A stretch of 64,000 nucleotides of DNA from an uncultured Muribaculaceae bacterium (GTDB taxonomy: Bacteria > Bacteroidota > Bacteroidia > Bacteroidales > Muribaculaceae): positions 1-64,000 of the forward strand of contig CAJURN010000018.1 in assembly GCA_910589055.1 (NCBI GenBank), given 5' to 3'. Position numbers and translations under genes: made by a program. The notes beneath the pieces were generated by a model. That model made no database searches, was not told where the DNA came from, and saw only the letters and a program-made list of their open reading frames with translations. This document shows, piece after piece, positions 1 to 8,486 of this stretch (within the stretch, counting starts at the first letter, position 1; every line of letters starts with the position of its first letter).

Positions 1-61
1 TGCTGAATTCATTCATCTTTTTCGTAAATTCGCATCCGCCAGTTGACTTCGCACACGCTCG

Positions 62-110
62 GCAATGCTCAAATAAATTTGGCATTGCTCTCGACTTATT
101 CGTACCTTTG
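62..110 (+). promoter_or_regulatory. Promoter-bearing palindromic repeat upstream of the first SDR gene
   Basis: An imperfect palindrome at 62-88 has arms GCAATG/CATTGC and an inner CAAAT/ATTTG pair. It is followed by a conserved CTTATTCGTA stretch and a TAnnTTTG-type -7 element (TACCTTTG, 103-110). A TTTG at about 78-81 fits the Bacteroidetes -33 position, so the palindrome overlaps the -33 box. The ATG at 118 lies only 7 bases after the -7 element, implying a very short leader. The same unit recurs at 51096-51283 and, on the minus strand, near 56750-56785. Confidence 0.65.
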
Positions 111-117
111 TGGCGAA

Positions 118-1020
118 ATGGACTCACTTTTGCTCACCGGCGCTTCGGGTTTTCTCGGAAAGAATATTCTTCCCGGGCTGAGAAAGGAGTATTCGCCGGT
201 AATCACTCTCGGACTCAATGAGGATGATGATGTCCGTGTCAATCTCGCCGAGAGTGAGCCTCAGTTGCCGCATGCAACGGATGTGGTGGTGCATGCTGCC
301 GGGATTGCTCATTTCGTTCCGCGCTCCGATGCTGATGTCCGCAAGTTTTTTGACGTAAATCATGAAGGTACTGTGCGACTGTGCCGGGCTCTCGAGAAAG
401 TCGGTGTGCCACGGGCTTTTATATTTATAAGTACGGTTGCCGTGTATGGTTGCGACGAAGGAGAGCTGATTGACGAGTCGCATCCCCTCAGCGGCACGAC
501 TCCTTATGCTCGAAGCAATATCATGGCCGAGCAATATCTTGCGGAATGGTGTGCGCGTCATGGCGTTACCCTTACGATACTCCGCCCCGCGCTTATGGCA
601 GGACCAAATCCGCCGGGTAATCTCGGCGATATGATCCGGGGTATCCGCAAAGGATTCTATTTTAATATTTCAGGAGGAATGGCTCGGAAGAGTCTGCTCA
701 TGGCCGAGGATATTGCACGCATCGTGACTCTTGCGAAGGACAAAGGCGGAATATATAATGTGTGCGATTCCACACATCCGTCTTATCGCGAACTTTCCGG
801 GCTGATTGCGTCGCAGACCGGCGCGAGGGAGCCGCGCTCAATTCCATATGCGCTTGCCAGGGCGATGGCTTGTGTAGGGGATATGGTCGGTAATCGTTTC
901 CCGGTCAACTCTGCACGGCTCAGTAAACTTATCCGTTCACTTACGTTCTCCAACCGGAAGGCCGTCATGGAGCTCGGTTGGCATCCGATGAGCGTTCTCG
1001 AATCATTTAGGATAGAGTAG
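118..1020 (+). CDS. NAD-dependent epimerase/dehydratase-like SDR with altered catalytic Lys
   Basis: This 300-residue extended-SDR protein acts on nucleotide sugars in the cytoplasm by family. The Rossmann motif GASGFLG is at residues 8-14 and the Ser/Thr region STVAVYG at about 105-111. The active-site YxxxK is Y130-A-R-S-N134, so the catalytic Lys is replaced by Asn. The paralogue at 19347-20246 keeps K134 and aligns without gaps over nearly its whole length. The ATG at 118 is chosen because a -7 element ends at 110; a longer reading frame from 43 would begin before the promoter. It stands alone, ahead of the capsule regulator, and may be a leftover of a neighbouring or ancestral polysaccharide cluster. 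It could be an inactive or altered-function copy; the SDR family call is secure, the reaction is not. Confidence 0.8.
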   Translation: MDSLLLTGASGFLGKNILPGLRKEYSPVITLGLNEDDDVRVNLAESEPQLPHATDVVVHAAGIAHFVPRSDADVRKFFDVNHEGTVRLCRALEKVGVPRAFIFISTVAVYGCDEGELIDESHPLSGTTPYARSNIMAEQYLAEWCARHGVTLTILRPALMAGPNPPGNLGDMIRGIRKGFYFNISGGMARKSLLMAEDIARIVTLAKDKGGIYNVCDSTHPSYRELSGLIASQTGAREPRSIPYALARAMACVGDMVGNRFPVNSARLSKLIRSLTFSNRKAVMELGWHPMSVLESFRIE

Positions 1021-1156
1021 AGCTAATTGCATTTGTTTGTGGATTAACGTATTGTGGGCGTTAGATTATAAGGCTGTTCCGACTGTGGGAATGTGTTCCG
1101 ATGGTGGTTTATAAATCCGGATTGTTGTTGACTTCGCAACACGTGTGATTCCAAAA

Positions 1157-1188
1157 TTTGTGCGTTACAATAAAAAATAGTAATTTTG
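1157..1188 (+). promoter_or_regulatory. Bacteroidetes-type promoter for the fusion regulator
   Basis: TTTG at 1157-1160 is followed, 20 bases on, by TAATTTTG at 1181-1188, matching the -33/-7 consensus. Transcription would start near 1193, giving a leader of about 140 bases before the coding frame. Confidence 0.65.
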
Positions 1189-1200
1189 CAACTCGAAAAA

Positions 1201-1219
1201 GCATCTCTTTGCGAGATGC
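1201..1219 (+). other. Leader hairpin in the fusion-gene mRNA
   Basis: GCATCTC (1201-1207) pairs perfectly with GAGATGC (1213-1219) around a 5-base loop, just downstream of the expected transcription start. It lacks a T-run, so it is not a simple terminator. NusG paralogues such as RfaH load at hairpins formed near promoters, so this is a candidate loading element; that role is inference. Confidence 0.4.
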
Positions 1220-1332
1220 GGCTTATTGCGCTAAAATAGCCTGTACACAGTGCTTTATTTATTTGACATACACCCGGCAGGCCGCTTTCCGATGAATTTC
1301 ACTATCTGGATGGCGGGTCGGATGGAATTGTC

Positions 1333-2802
1333 TTGAATTTATATCGGGTTAAAATTCCGCGGCAAAGTAATATCCTTGTGAATAAGGACGATAGCCATAC
1401 CTTACCTGACAACTTATTCCGGGTTGATGACCCGACAAAATCCCCTGCGACATTGCGGACCTACAAAAAAGCCGTGGCGTCGTATACTGCCTTCATGCGC
1501 AGCTCTTACCGCACGTGGGAAAATCCCGGAGTCGATATGCTCGCCGAGTGGATGGTGCACATGTATCTCAGTGACCTCTCAGCCAAGACTTCACGGCTCT
1601 ATCTCGACGTTGTGGCAGGACTCTATCATAAAGCTGCCGCGGCCCGACGGATTCCGGAGGCCGGAGCGTTCAAGGATTTCCGCAGCCTTCTCAAAAATCA
1701 GCCCGAAAACGAGTGCGGCCACCGGATTACCCGCGCCGACCTCGACCGATGTATCTCCCTCACTCGCGAGGCTCCGGCGATGAGCGGTGAAATGGCTTTG
1801 GCCGCCGATATAGTACTCTTCTCGCTGCTAAACAGAGCCATGCCACTGGCCGAAATTGCCATGCTGCGACGTCGTGACCTCGACACGTACAGCGAAGAGA
1901 GCAATGCCGTGGCTGCACGCCACACTTCGGCACGACGAACCTACGTGTTTCCGCTAAATCAGTCGGAAAACACCCCCAAAACAACCGCACGCCGCATGTC
2001 GGAACTCGTGCGCAGGCTATTTTCAATCAAAGGAATTCCCTTCACAGGCGATGCCGACAGTACATTGCGAACCATCTGGGCCTGCGGCGCCCTGCGCCTC
2101 GGAGTAACGGCATCGGAAGTACGCTCGCTGCTCGGAGACGCACTCCCCGACATTCCATGTATCGACATGTGTGCCCCGGAAAACCTTCCGGACACATGCC
2201 TGACGGCCATCACACGTTCGGTAGGACAGCTGTTCTACGAAAACCCTTTGCGCTGGTTTGCCATGCGTCTGCGACCCGGAGTAAAATACGACGATATAAC
2301 CCGACGCTTCGGGCAGATTTCCGACGAAATCACAATCCCCGAAACCTTCTATCCATACGAAGAAATAGCGCGCCGCACCGGACGCAAACTCGTATTCGAG
2401 CAGAAACCCGTCATTGCCGACGTAGTATTCTTTCGCAGCCCCATAACCGGAGTGCTACCCCTCTTCGCCCGCATAGGCGACCTGGCATGGTGCTACACCA
2501 CCACCGGACGTCCAGGCGCGCCCTACGCGCCCATACCCAACAGCGCCTTCATCAACTTCCAGAAAACCATCGGACAGTTCACGCCCGACTATGAAGTCGC
2601 ACCCCTCGGCGGACTCGAGCCCCGCGCCCACGACCGCGTGGTAGTGGTAGGCGGCCTCTTCCACGGCATGGACGGCGAATTCCGCGACATCACCCATAAC
2701 CCCGCCGACGCCACCGCCATCTACCGCATCAACCTCACCGGCACCAACGGCATCGAGTGGCGCATCTCCCTCGACCCCCGCCTCGTCACCGCAGCGAAGT
2801 AA
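1333..2802 (+). CDS. Fusion of a degenerate tyrosine-recombinase domain and an UpxY/NusG-like antiterminator
   Basis: In this 489-residue protein, residues about 36-120 look like the SAM-like core-binding domain of tyrosine recombinases. Residues about 130-285 resemble the catalytic fold: first Arg in LFSLLNRAMPLAEIAML (R168) and box II as S243-T-L-R246. The box II His is Ser, the LGH motif reads LGD (267-269), and the Tyr position appears to be Asp (D278), so cleavage activity is unlikely. Residues about 306-470 resemble NusG/UpxY: NGN start 'RWFAMRLRPG' and a KOW-like 'RVVVVGGLFHGMDGEF' (435-450). UpxY proteins are capsule-operon antiterminators in Bacteroides. The gene immediately precedes the capsule operon on the same strand. 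The frame is open from 1267 without an ATG; TTG 1333 or GTG 1378 are the possible starts. Domain calls are by eye. Confidence 0.7.
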   Translation: MNLYRVKIPRQSNILVNKDDSHTLPDNLFRVDDPTKSPATLRTYKKAVASYTAFMRSSYRTWENPGVDMLAEWMVHMYLSDLSAKTSRLYLDVVAGLYHKAAAARRIPEAGAFKDFRSLLKNQPENECGHRITRADLDRCISLTREAPAMSGEMALAADIVLFSLLNRAMPLAEIAMLRRRDLDTYSEESNAVAARHTSARRTYVFPLNQSENTPKTTARRMSELVRRLFSIKGIPFTGDADSTLRTIWACGALRLGVTASEVRSLLGDALPDIPCIDMCAPENLPDTCLTAITRSVGQLFYENPLRWFAMRLRPGVKYDDITRRFGQISDEITIPETFYPYEEIARRTGRKLVFEQKPVIADVVFFRSPITGVLPLFARIGDLAWCYTTTGRPGAPYAPIPNSAFINFQKTIGQFTPDYEVAPLGGLEPRAHDRVVVVGGLFHGMDGEFRDITHNPADATAIYRINLTGTNGIEWRISLDPRLVTAAK

Positions 2803-2918
2803 ATTACTCCTGTCACAATTTTGGCGTGTTCAAAGGTCATAGTGTAAACAGCCTATCTCCAGTCCATAAACGTAGCAAATACACGGGAAACTATTATGTC
2901 ATACCTCATGATGAACGA

Positions 2919-2926
2919 TACTTTTG
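2919..2926 (+). promoter_or_regulatory. Candidate -7 element for the capsule operon
   Basis: TACTTTTG fits TAnnTTTG and places transcription at about 2932, so the ATG at 2960 rather than any upstream codon should start the first biosynthetic gene. No good TTTG lies at the -33 position, which would suit a promoter needing help. Confidence 0.4.
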
Positions 2927-2959
2927 TATGGTCGCACAGGTATCTCTCCAATTTTAATT

Positions 2960-3979
2960 ATGACTACACTTTCATCATCTGATAAAATTTTGAAAGCCGA
3001 TAGAATCCATTGGTTAGACACAATGAAAGTAATCGGTATGTATTTCATTGTGGTGGGACATATGTTCCCTGATGGATATAAATCCATTTATGCATTTTCA
3101 GTTCCTCTGTTCTTTGTTGTATCAGGACTATTATCTAAAAATGTATCCGATAGTAAGATTTTCTGGCGCAAAATTGTACAGAGTCTTATTGTTCCCATGA
3201 TATGTTTTTGTCTGCTCTCTTTGGCAGTTTTTCTTTTAAAGGAGAGAAATTTAAGTTTGATTTATCCAAGTGAATTGGCAAAATGGACCGTGCAAATAAT
3301 GGCAGGGTTTCAGGGGGGGGTAATTACCTCATTACCAGGGCTTAATGTCTGCTGGTTTATATATTCTCTTGCAATTATTAAAACAGTGTTTAATTTTTGC
3401 CCTATTAAAATTCAATATGTACTTATTGCACCGTGTTGCATTTTGACTTCAGTCATATGGCATAGTATAGGATTTTCAATACCATTGGCATGGACGGATG
3501 CAGTATTGGCCTATCCTTTCTTCTTGTTTGGTTATTTTCTGAAAAGATATATGTCTGAATTTGATAATTTGAATATCAATAGACTATGTGGATGGCTTTT
3601 TGTAGTGCTATCCATGGGTATTCTTATTGTCATTCCACATTTTAACAATTGGCCGATGATGTATCAGAATCAATACGGTAATAATTATTTTTTATTTATC
3701 ACGGGAGCCTCGGCCGGTATTTATCTAGTTTATTTCATATCCCGGCAATTAGGTCGTATTGCAAAGAAATATATAACAGTACTATCGGTTGGCAATATAC
3801 TTACATTGGGAATTCATCCCTATTTCGTACAATTCTACTCACATTTTCATTTAACATATCTGTGGTCTGCTCTTTTGGTCGGATTGTTGATTATGGCTAT
3901 GATGTATCCAATTATCAATTTTGCTCAGAAGTACTTCCCTGTAATTATAGGACGTTCATACAGACCATTGACTCAATAA
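2960..3979 (+). CDS. Membrane acyltransferase (acyltransferase-3/OafA-like)
   Basis: This 339-residue, strongly hydrophobic protein probably has ten or so membrane segments. The N-terminal signature 'RIHWLDTMKVIGMYFIVVGH' matches the Arg/Asp...His motif of acyltransferase-3 enzymes, which acetylate or otherwise acylate extracellular polysaccharide at the inner membrane. It is the first biosynthetic gene of the capsule cluster. Base composition is visibly AT-richer than the preceding fusion gene and the distal capE block, suggesting a separately acquired segment. Start ATG 2960 follows a -7 element at 2919-2926. Acyl donor and target sugar cannot be told from the sequence. Confidence 0.8.
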   Translation: MTTLSSSDKILKADRIHWLDTMKVIGMYFIVVGHMFPDGYKSIYAFSVPLFFVVSGLLSKNVSDSKIFWRKIVQSLIVPMICFCLLSLAVFLLKERNLSLIYPSELAKWTVQIMAGFQGGVITSLPGLNVCWFIYSLAIIKTVFNFCPIKIQYVLIAPCCILTSVIWHSIGFSIPLAWTDAVLAYPFFLFGYFLKRYMSEFDNLNINRLCGWLFVVLSMGILIVIPHFNNWPMMYQNQYGNNYFLFITGASAGIYLVYFISRQLGRIAKKYITVLSVGNILTLGIHPYFVQFYSHFHLTYLWSALLVGLLIMAMMYPIINFAQKYFPVIIGRSYRPLTQ

Positions 3980-3998
3980 ACAATATTCAAAGAATTTA

Positions 3999-5105
3999 AT
4001 GCCTAAGAAACAGAAGGTTGCAATAATCACATACTCCAGAGCCTATAATTACGGATCCGTATTGCAGGCTTTTGCTCTCAACCGTTTTTTGAACAAGAAT
4101 GGATATGTAGCCAGAACCATAGATTATACCACCAAAAATCAGCAGAAATTATATCGTATATTTGAACCGTGGAGAGGTTTGTTGCCAATCGCCCGCAATA
4201 TTCATTCGCTGTTTAACTATCGAAAACTTCTCACGCATAAAAAGCGATTCGATGAGTTTATAGATCTGAATATTCCTACCACGGAAAGAATTGAAAATAC
4301 CCAGCAGATGGATGGCCTGAATAAGACCTTTGATTATTTTATCTGTGGAAGCGACCAGATCTGGAATGTTGATTGCGATGATTTCGATGCCAATTACATG
4401 TTGGATTTCGTCCAGGACAAGTCTACATGCATTGCATATGCCCCATCTTTGGGCGCCGGAGCAAATAAAAAAACAACCTTTGAGGCCATTTCAAGATATG
4501 CTACTTGCTTTAAAGCGATATCGTCAAGAGAAGTTTCGTCAGCAGAGATTATAAATCGTGCTACATCTCATGATGTAACTACGGTGTGCGATCCGGTATT
4601 CCTTCTATCTTCCGAGGATTGGTCTGAAATAAGTGTCCCCGGACTTGTTGGAAAAGATTATATTCTTGGATATTTTATTGGCGATGTTGCCGGCCTAAGA
4701 GATTTTGCGGCACAGACATCAAAAGCCATGAAATTGCCTTTGGTGGTAATATACAAGAATATTCGGGATTTGAAGTATCCATTTACAAACAGGTATGATT
4801 CCGGGCCGACTGAGTTTGTGTCGCTTGTGAAAGATGCTAAAATGGTAGTGACAAATTCGTTTCATGCTGTTTCATTCTCGTTGATATTCAAAAAGGATTT
4901 TTGGGTGTTTGTCAACAACGCTGGGACGGATACCAGAATTTCAGGGATCCTGGAAACAGCAGGGTTTACAGACCGGATACTTACATGTGATACAATGAGC
5001 AAAGTAGCCCCTCAACATGGTGTAAACTATGACAATAGAGACCTATCTGCGTTGGATTTAGTGATTGAACATTCAAAGCAATTCCTGTTTAGTAATTTAT
5101 CTTAA
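3999..5105 (+). CDS. Polysaccharide pyruvyl transferase family protein
   Basis: This 368-residue protein resembles the CsaB/WcaK group. The N-terminus 'ITYSRAYNYGSVLQAFAL' carries the NYGSVLQ pattern typical of the family, a central 'FDYFICGSDQIWN' motif lies at about residues 111-123, and a late 'VTNSFHAVSFSL' segment carries the conserved SFH. The family adds pyruvate ketals to surface glycans from phosphoenolpyruvate, although many Bacteroidales members have no tested activity. It lies 6 bases upstream of an FrhB-like iron-sulfur protein, a pairing common in Bacteroidales capsule loci, so the two products may cooperate. AT-rich like its neighbours. Confidence 0.85.
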   Translation: MPKKQKVAIITYSRAYNYGSVLQAFALNRFLNKNGYVARTIDYTTKNQQKLYRIFEPWRGLLPIARNIHSLFNYRKLLTHKKRFDEFIDLNIPTTERIENTQQMDGLNKTFDYFICGSDQIWNVDCDDFDANYMLDFVQDKSTCIAYAPSLGAGANKKTTFEAISRYATCFKAISSREVSSAEIINRATSHDVTTVCDPVFLLSSEDWSEISVPGLVGKDYILGYFIGDVAGLRDFAAQTSKAMKLPLVVIYKNIRDLKYPFTNRYDSGPTEFVSLVKDAKMVVTNSFHAVSFSLIFKKDFWVFVNNAGTDTRISGILETAGFTDRILTCDTMSKVAPQHGVNYDNRDLSALDLVIEHSKQFLFSNLS

Positions 5106-5111
5106 AATTCC

Positions 5112-6257
5112 ATGCCTGAACTTTGCAACATAGATACTTGCACGTCTTGCCAGTCTTGCTATAATGCCTGTCCTTTTGATGCACTTCAAATGCGTGAGTC
5201 TGCATTATCAACACTTATACCTGATGTGGATGTCAGTAAATGCCGCGAATGTGGGTTGTGTGAGAAGGCGTGTCCGGTCATAAATCCATTACAGCTCAGT
5301 TATCCGCGCATGGCGATGGCTCTTTATACCCGTAACGCGGACGATAGACTTTCCTGTTCCTCAGGAGGCGCAGCAACACTGTTCGCCAGGCGGATTATCA
5401 AAGCCGGAGGAGTTGTCTATGGTGCTACTGCAAAGAATGGTGTTCCTAGATTCGTCCGGGTTGATAAAGAGGAGGACTTGACATTGCTGAAAGGAAGTAA
5501 GTATGTTTTCTGCAATCCCGGCATGATTTATAAATCGGCAAAAGCCGATTTGGATGCGGGTAAGCGGTGCCTTTTTATAGGACTGCCATGTAATGTGGCA
5601 GCTTTACGCCGATACCTGCGGAAAGGGTATCAAAATCTAATTACGGTAGATCTGGTGTGTCATGGTACTCCTCCGGCGGAATATCTGCGTAAGCATCTGG
5701 AAGATAAAATTGGTTCGCTTGATAAAGTCGGGGATGTGACTTTCCGGGGTCGCAGGGATTTTTGCACTACCGCATACGATATAAACGGAAAGATTGTCTA
5801 TTCTAAGAATCAGTACGAGGATGAATATTTTGCCTCTTTCATGGGTGCTGTCACATATAAGCCGGTGTGCTATAATTGCTCTTTCGCTTGTCCGGAAAGA
5901 GTGTCAGATATCACCATTGGAGATTTTTGGGGAATAGGCAGTGATGCTCTTGAAAGTTATAATGGGAAAATTTCCTTAGCTTTGATAAATTCAGGAATCG
6001 GCGAGGAATTCTTTTTACAATGCAAGGATGATATGATATGGGAGTGTCGCTCTGTCGAAGAGGCGATTGCCGGAAATCATCAGCTCAGGCATCCTTCGGT
6101 TTTATCTGGGAAAGCTAAGATGTTCAGGAAGGAATACGAGACTTCCGGATCTTTAGACCGGGCGTTCCGAGCTTCGGGCGTTAGGAGCACGACAATCCGA
6201 AATAAGTTTCGACGTATATTGTTCTATTTGCCCAAACTAATACTTAATCGTAAATAA
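5112..6257 (+). CDS. FrhB-like iron-sulfur protein (coenzyme F420 hydrogenase beta-subunit family)
   Basis: This 381-residue cytoplasmic protein begins with two 4Fe-4S motifs: C10, C13, C16, C20 and C44, C47, C50, C54. It continues into an FrhB-type N and C domain ('LSCSSGGAATLFARR', 'GLPCNVAALRRYL', 'CYNCSFACPERVSDITIGDFWG'). FrhB proteins in methanogens move electrons with F420. Homologues in bacterial capsule loci lie beside pyruvyl-transferase-like genes and probably perform a flavin-dependent redox step on a glycan or nucleotide sugar, but the reaction is unknown. The 6-base spacing to the upstream gene and 3-base spacing to the downstream glycosyltransferase show tight co-transcription. 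Confidence 0.85.
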   Translation: MPELCNIDTCTSCQSCYNACPFDALQMRESALSTLIPDVDVSKCRECGLCEKACPVINPLQLSYPRMAMALYTRNADDRLSCSSGGAATLFARRIIKAGGVVYGATAKNGVPRFVRVDKEEDLTLLKGSKYVFCNPGMIYKSAKADLDAGKRCLFIGLPCNVAALRRYLRKGYQNLITVDLVCHGTPPAEYLRKHLEDKIGSLDKVGDVTFRGRRDFCTTAYDINGKIVYSKNQYEDEYFASFMGAVTYKPVCYNCSFACPERVSDITIGDFWGIGSDALESYNGKISLALINSGIGEEFFLQCKDDMIWECRSVEEAIAGNHQLRHPSVLSGKAKMFRKEYETSGSLDRAFRASGVRSTTIRNKFRRILFYLPKLILNRK

Positions 6258-6260
6258 GCC

Positions 6261-7211
6261 ATGGTACTACCTGTAACAGTGGTAATACCCACTATGAACC
6301 GCCCGGAAAGTCTCGAACGGACAATCAGGCACTTTGCAGAAGGAACAGATGGACCTTCGCAGATTGTTGTAGTGGATCAGTCTCAGTCTGCCGATATACG
6401 GGAGCAGAACCGAAATGTAATGGCTCTGTTTGAAGGTATTATACCTTTACAAAATTACGTATATCAGCAGATTCCAAGTCTTACAAAAGCCCGTAACCTT
6501 GGGCTCGCACATGTGTCAAATGAGATTGTTATTTTTGCCGATGACGATATCGACGTTCACAATGACACTGTAAGGAACGTTCATGCAATTATGTCCGATA
6601 CAAATATTGCAATGATTGCAGGGATTGATGAACTTACAAGCCGCTCAGACACTAATATTGGCTATCTTCTTGGAACAAAATCATATAGAAAAAGAAAAAT
6701 CGGGCATGTGACGAAATCGATGCTTGGTCGCTATCCGGACGATATAACTTCTCGGGTTGAAACACAATGGGCGCAGGGATATTTTTTTGTGGTCCGCAAA
6801 AGTTTACTCGACAAATGGAAAATACGTTGGGATGAGAATCTGACAAGTTATGCGTATGCCGAAGATCTGGACTTCAGTTTCAGTTATTATAAGAGGGCAA
6901 AGCAGGAGGGCCTCAGATGTGTTCTTGACCCTTTGGTAACAGTCAAGCATCTTGCAACACTTGAGTATCGTATTCCCGGTTCCAAGAGCATATTCATGTA
7001 TATCGTAAACAGAGCATATCTCAGCAATAAACATAACATGGGCTTTTCGGGAATGATTGCATCTGGCTGGTGCAATTTCTGGCGTCTTGTACAGGCTATA
7101 ATCACGCGAAGAAACGCAAGAGAATATTTCCGGGCAATGAGAGCCTCATGTAAATTCAGAGCTCAAATTCTCAAAGGAAAACTTGATTATGACTTGTTTA
7201 TGAAAGGATAA
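6261..7211 (+). CDS. Glycosyltransferase family 2 (GT-A fold)
   Basis: This 316-residue protein starts with the GT2 strand 'VTVVIPTMNRPESLERTI' and has the metal-binding acidic motif D94-D95-D96 in 'IFADDDIDV'. A later 'YAYAEDLDFSFSYYKRA' fits the acceptor/catalytic-base region with the ED pair. No strong membrane span is seen, so it probably works at the cytoplasmic face of the inner membrane, adding one sugar to the lipid-linked repeat unit. Donor and linkage cannot be assigned. It lies 3 bases after the FrhB-like gene and 3 bases before the next glycosyltransferase. Confidence 0.85.
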   Translation: MVLPVTVVIPTMNRPESLERTIRHFAEGTDGPSQIVVVDQSQSADIREQNRNVMALFEGIIPLQNYVYQQIPSLTKARNLGLAHVSNEIVIFADDDIDVHNDTVRNVHAIMSDTNIAMIAGIDELTSRSDTNIGYLLGTKSYRKRKIGHVTKSMLGRYPDDITSRVETQWAQGYFFVVRKSLLDKWKIRWDENLTSYAYAEDLDFSFSYYKRAKQEGLRCVLDPLVTVKHLATLEYRIPGSKSIFMYIVNRAYLSNKHNMGFSGMIASGWCNFWRLVQAIITRRNAREYFRAMRASCKFRAQILKGKLDYDLFMKG

Positions 7212-7214
7212 ATC

Positions 7215-8483
7215 ATGAAAAAAGTTTTGTTTATCATTCAATCATACCCTTCCAACCGCTCAGCCAATGTACTTTGTGATGAGAAAATAATGAAGGCAAT
7301 GCTCGAAACCGGAGAATACGAAATCCATTGTTTAGCTTATCGTTTCCATGGGCAGAAATTGCAGGAGGATTTAAATGGGTTTAAAGTTCATCGCATTAAA
7401 AGAGGATGGTGGTGGAATCTCTATACATACGCACGCGACAACGAATCGAAGTTTATTTATAGAACCATTGTAAAAATAAACAGGCTGTACATGCGCCTTA
7501 AACAATTGTGCTTCATCCCTGTTTATCCGAACTATGAACCGATATTAGCGAAATTAGTAGCAAAAAATGCCGTTGAATTACATCGTAAAGAACAATATGA
7601 CTTGATCGTGGCTGAACACAGCGGACGAGACACACTTTATGGTGGAATGAAGGTAAAGGAGTGCTGTCCGGACGTGAAATTTGTATCGATATTATGGGAT
7701 CCGTTGTCAGGAAGGCAACCTGCGAAATATCTTCCGAGAAAATATGCTGAAAGATGTATAGAGGAGGATGAAGGGTTTTTGTTAAAGAACTCGGACAGGG
7801 TAATTTGCTTGCAATCGAATGAGGAATATCAGAAACAACATTCGGTTGATAAACCATTCTTCAAAAACCTGAGGGTTCTGGATATTCCCGGTATTGTGCA
7901 TCCTGCTGTCAAACCGGATAAAGATGGATTTACAAAAGAAGGATGGATTAATATTTTATATTCCGGAATTTTGACTCTACCGGACAGGGATCCGAGTGCT
8001 TTTATCCGTATTATTAAACAATCAAAATATGCCGAAAGAATAAACATTATGTTTTTCTCTGCCGGAATAGAAGGTGTTAGTCGAGCTAAGAAAGAACTGC
8101 AAGGATTTAGAGGTTCATGGCTTGTACATCCATATATTCCTAAGGAAAAGCTAAATGTTGTTGCATTGAATTCCGAGATATTGTTGAATATAGGAGGCTC
8201 CAATCCGGTAATGGTTCCAAGTAAGATTTTTGAATACATGTCATTGGGGAAACTTATTGCGTCAACATATTATATAGAGAATGAATCTTCAAAGAAATAT
8301 TTTGATTCATATCCACTTGCGTGCTGTCTTGACATAAGACGGGATATAAAGGAATTGGTGCGGGAATTTGATGATTTTGTCAGTCTTTATCTGAATAAGA
8401 CCATACCGTTTGATTTTGTTCAGGAAAAATTCCCAAAAAATACTCCAGCTGAATTTATTAAAGTTTTTGAGGAAATTCTTTAA
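7215..8483 (+). CDS. Glycosyltransferase, GT-B fold (GT4-like)
   Basis: This 422-residue protein begins 'KKVLFIIQSYPSNRSANV', a typical GT-B N-terminal strand and loop, and has a C-terminal nucleotide-sugar half with 'NPVMVPSKIFEYMSLGKLIAS', the E-containing loop of GT4 enzymes. It probably transfers one sugar during repeat-unit assembly. It is part of the tightly packed capsule operon (3-base gaps on either side) and AT-rich like the block around it. Family number is my best guess; the donor sugar is unknown. Confidence 0.75.
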   Translation: MKKVLFIIQSYPSNRSANVLCDEKIMKAMLETGEYEIHCLAYRFHGQKLQEDLNGFKVHRIKRGWWWNLYTYARDNESKFIYRTIVKINRLYMRLKQLCFIPVYPNYEPILAKLVAKNAVELHRKEQYDLIVAEHSGRDTLYGGMKVKECCPDVKFVSILWDPLSGRQPAKYLPRKYAERCIEEDEGFLLKNSDRVICLQSNEEYQKQHSVDKPFFKNLRVLDIPGIVHPAVKPDKDGFTKEGWINILYSGILTLPDRDPSAFIRIIKQSKYAERINIMFFSAGIEGVSRAKKELQGFRGSWLVHPYIPKEKLNVVALNSEILLNIGGSNPVMVPSKIFEYMSLGKLIASTYYIENESSKKYFDSYPLACCLDIRRDIKELVREFDDFVSLYLNKTIPFDFVQEKFPKNTPAEFIKVFEEIL

Positions 8484-8486
8484 TTA

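Larger units (their letters stand above)
1021..1332. other. Intergenic leader region before the recombinase-UpxY fusion gene
   Basis: This 312-base gap holds no convincing gene. It contains a good promoter (1157-1188) and a 7-bp hairpin (1201-1219). It also has a GTTGACTTCGCAACACG stretch at about 1128-1144 resembling one at 43-57 upstream of the SDR gene. I looked for paired inverted repeats flanking the promoter, as in invertible capsule promoters, and saw none inside the gap. Confidence 0.5.

Noticed and set aside
1021..2959. Invertible capsule promoter
   Set aside because: No matching pair of inverted repeats was found around the promoters at 1157-1188 or 2919-2926. Repeats outside the window edge cannot be excluded.
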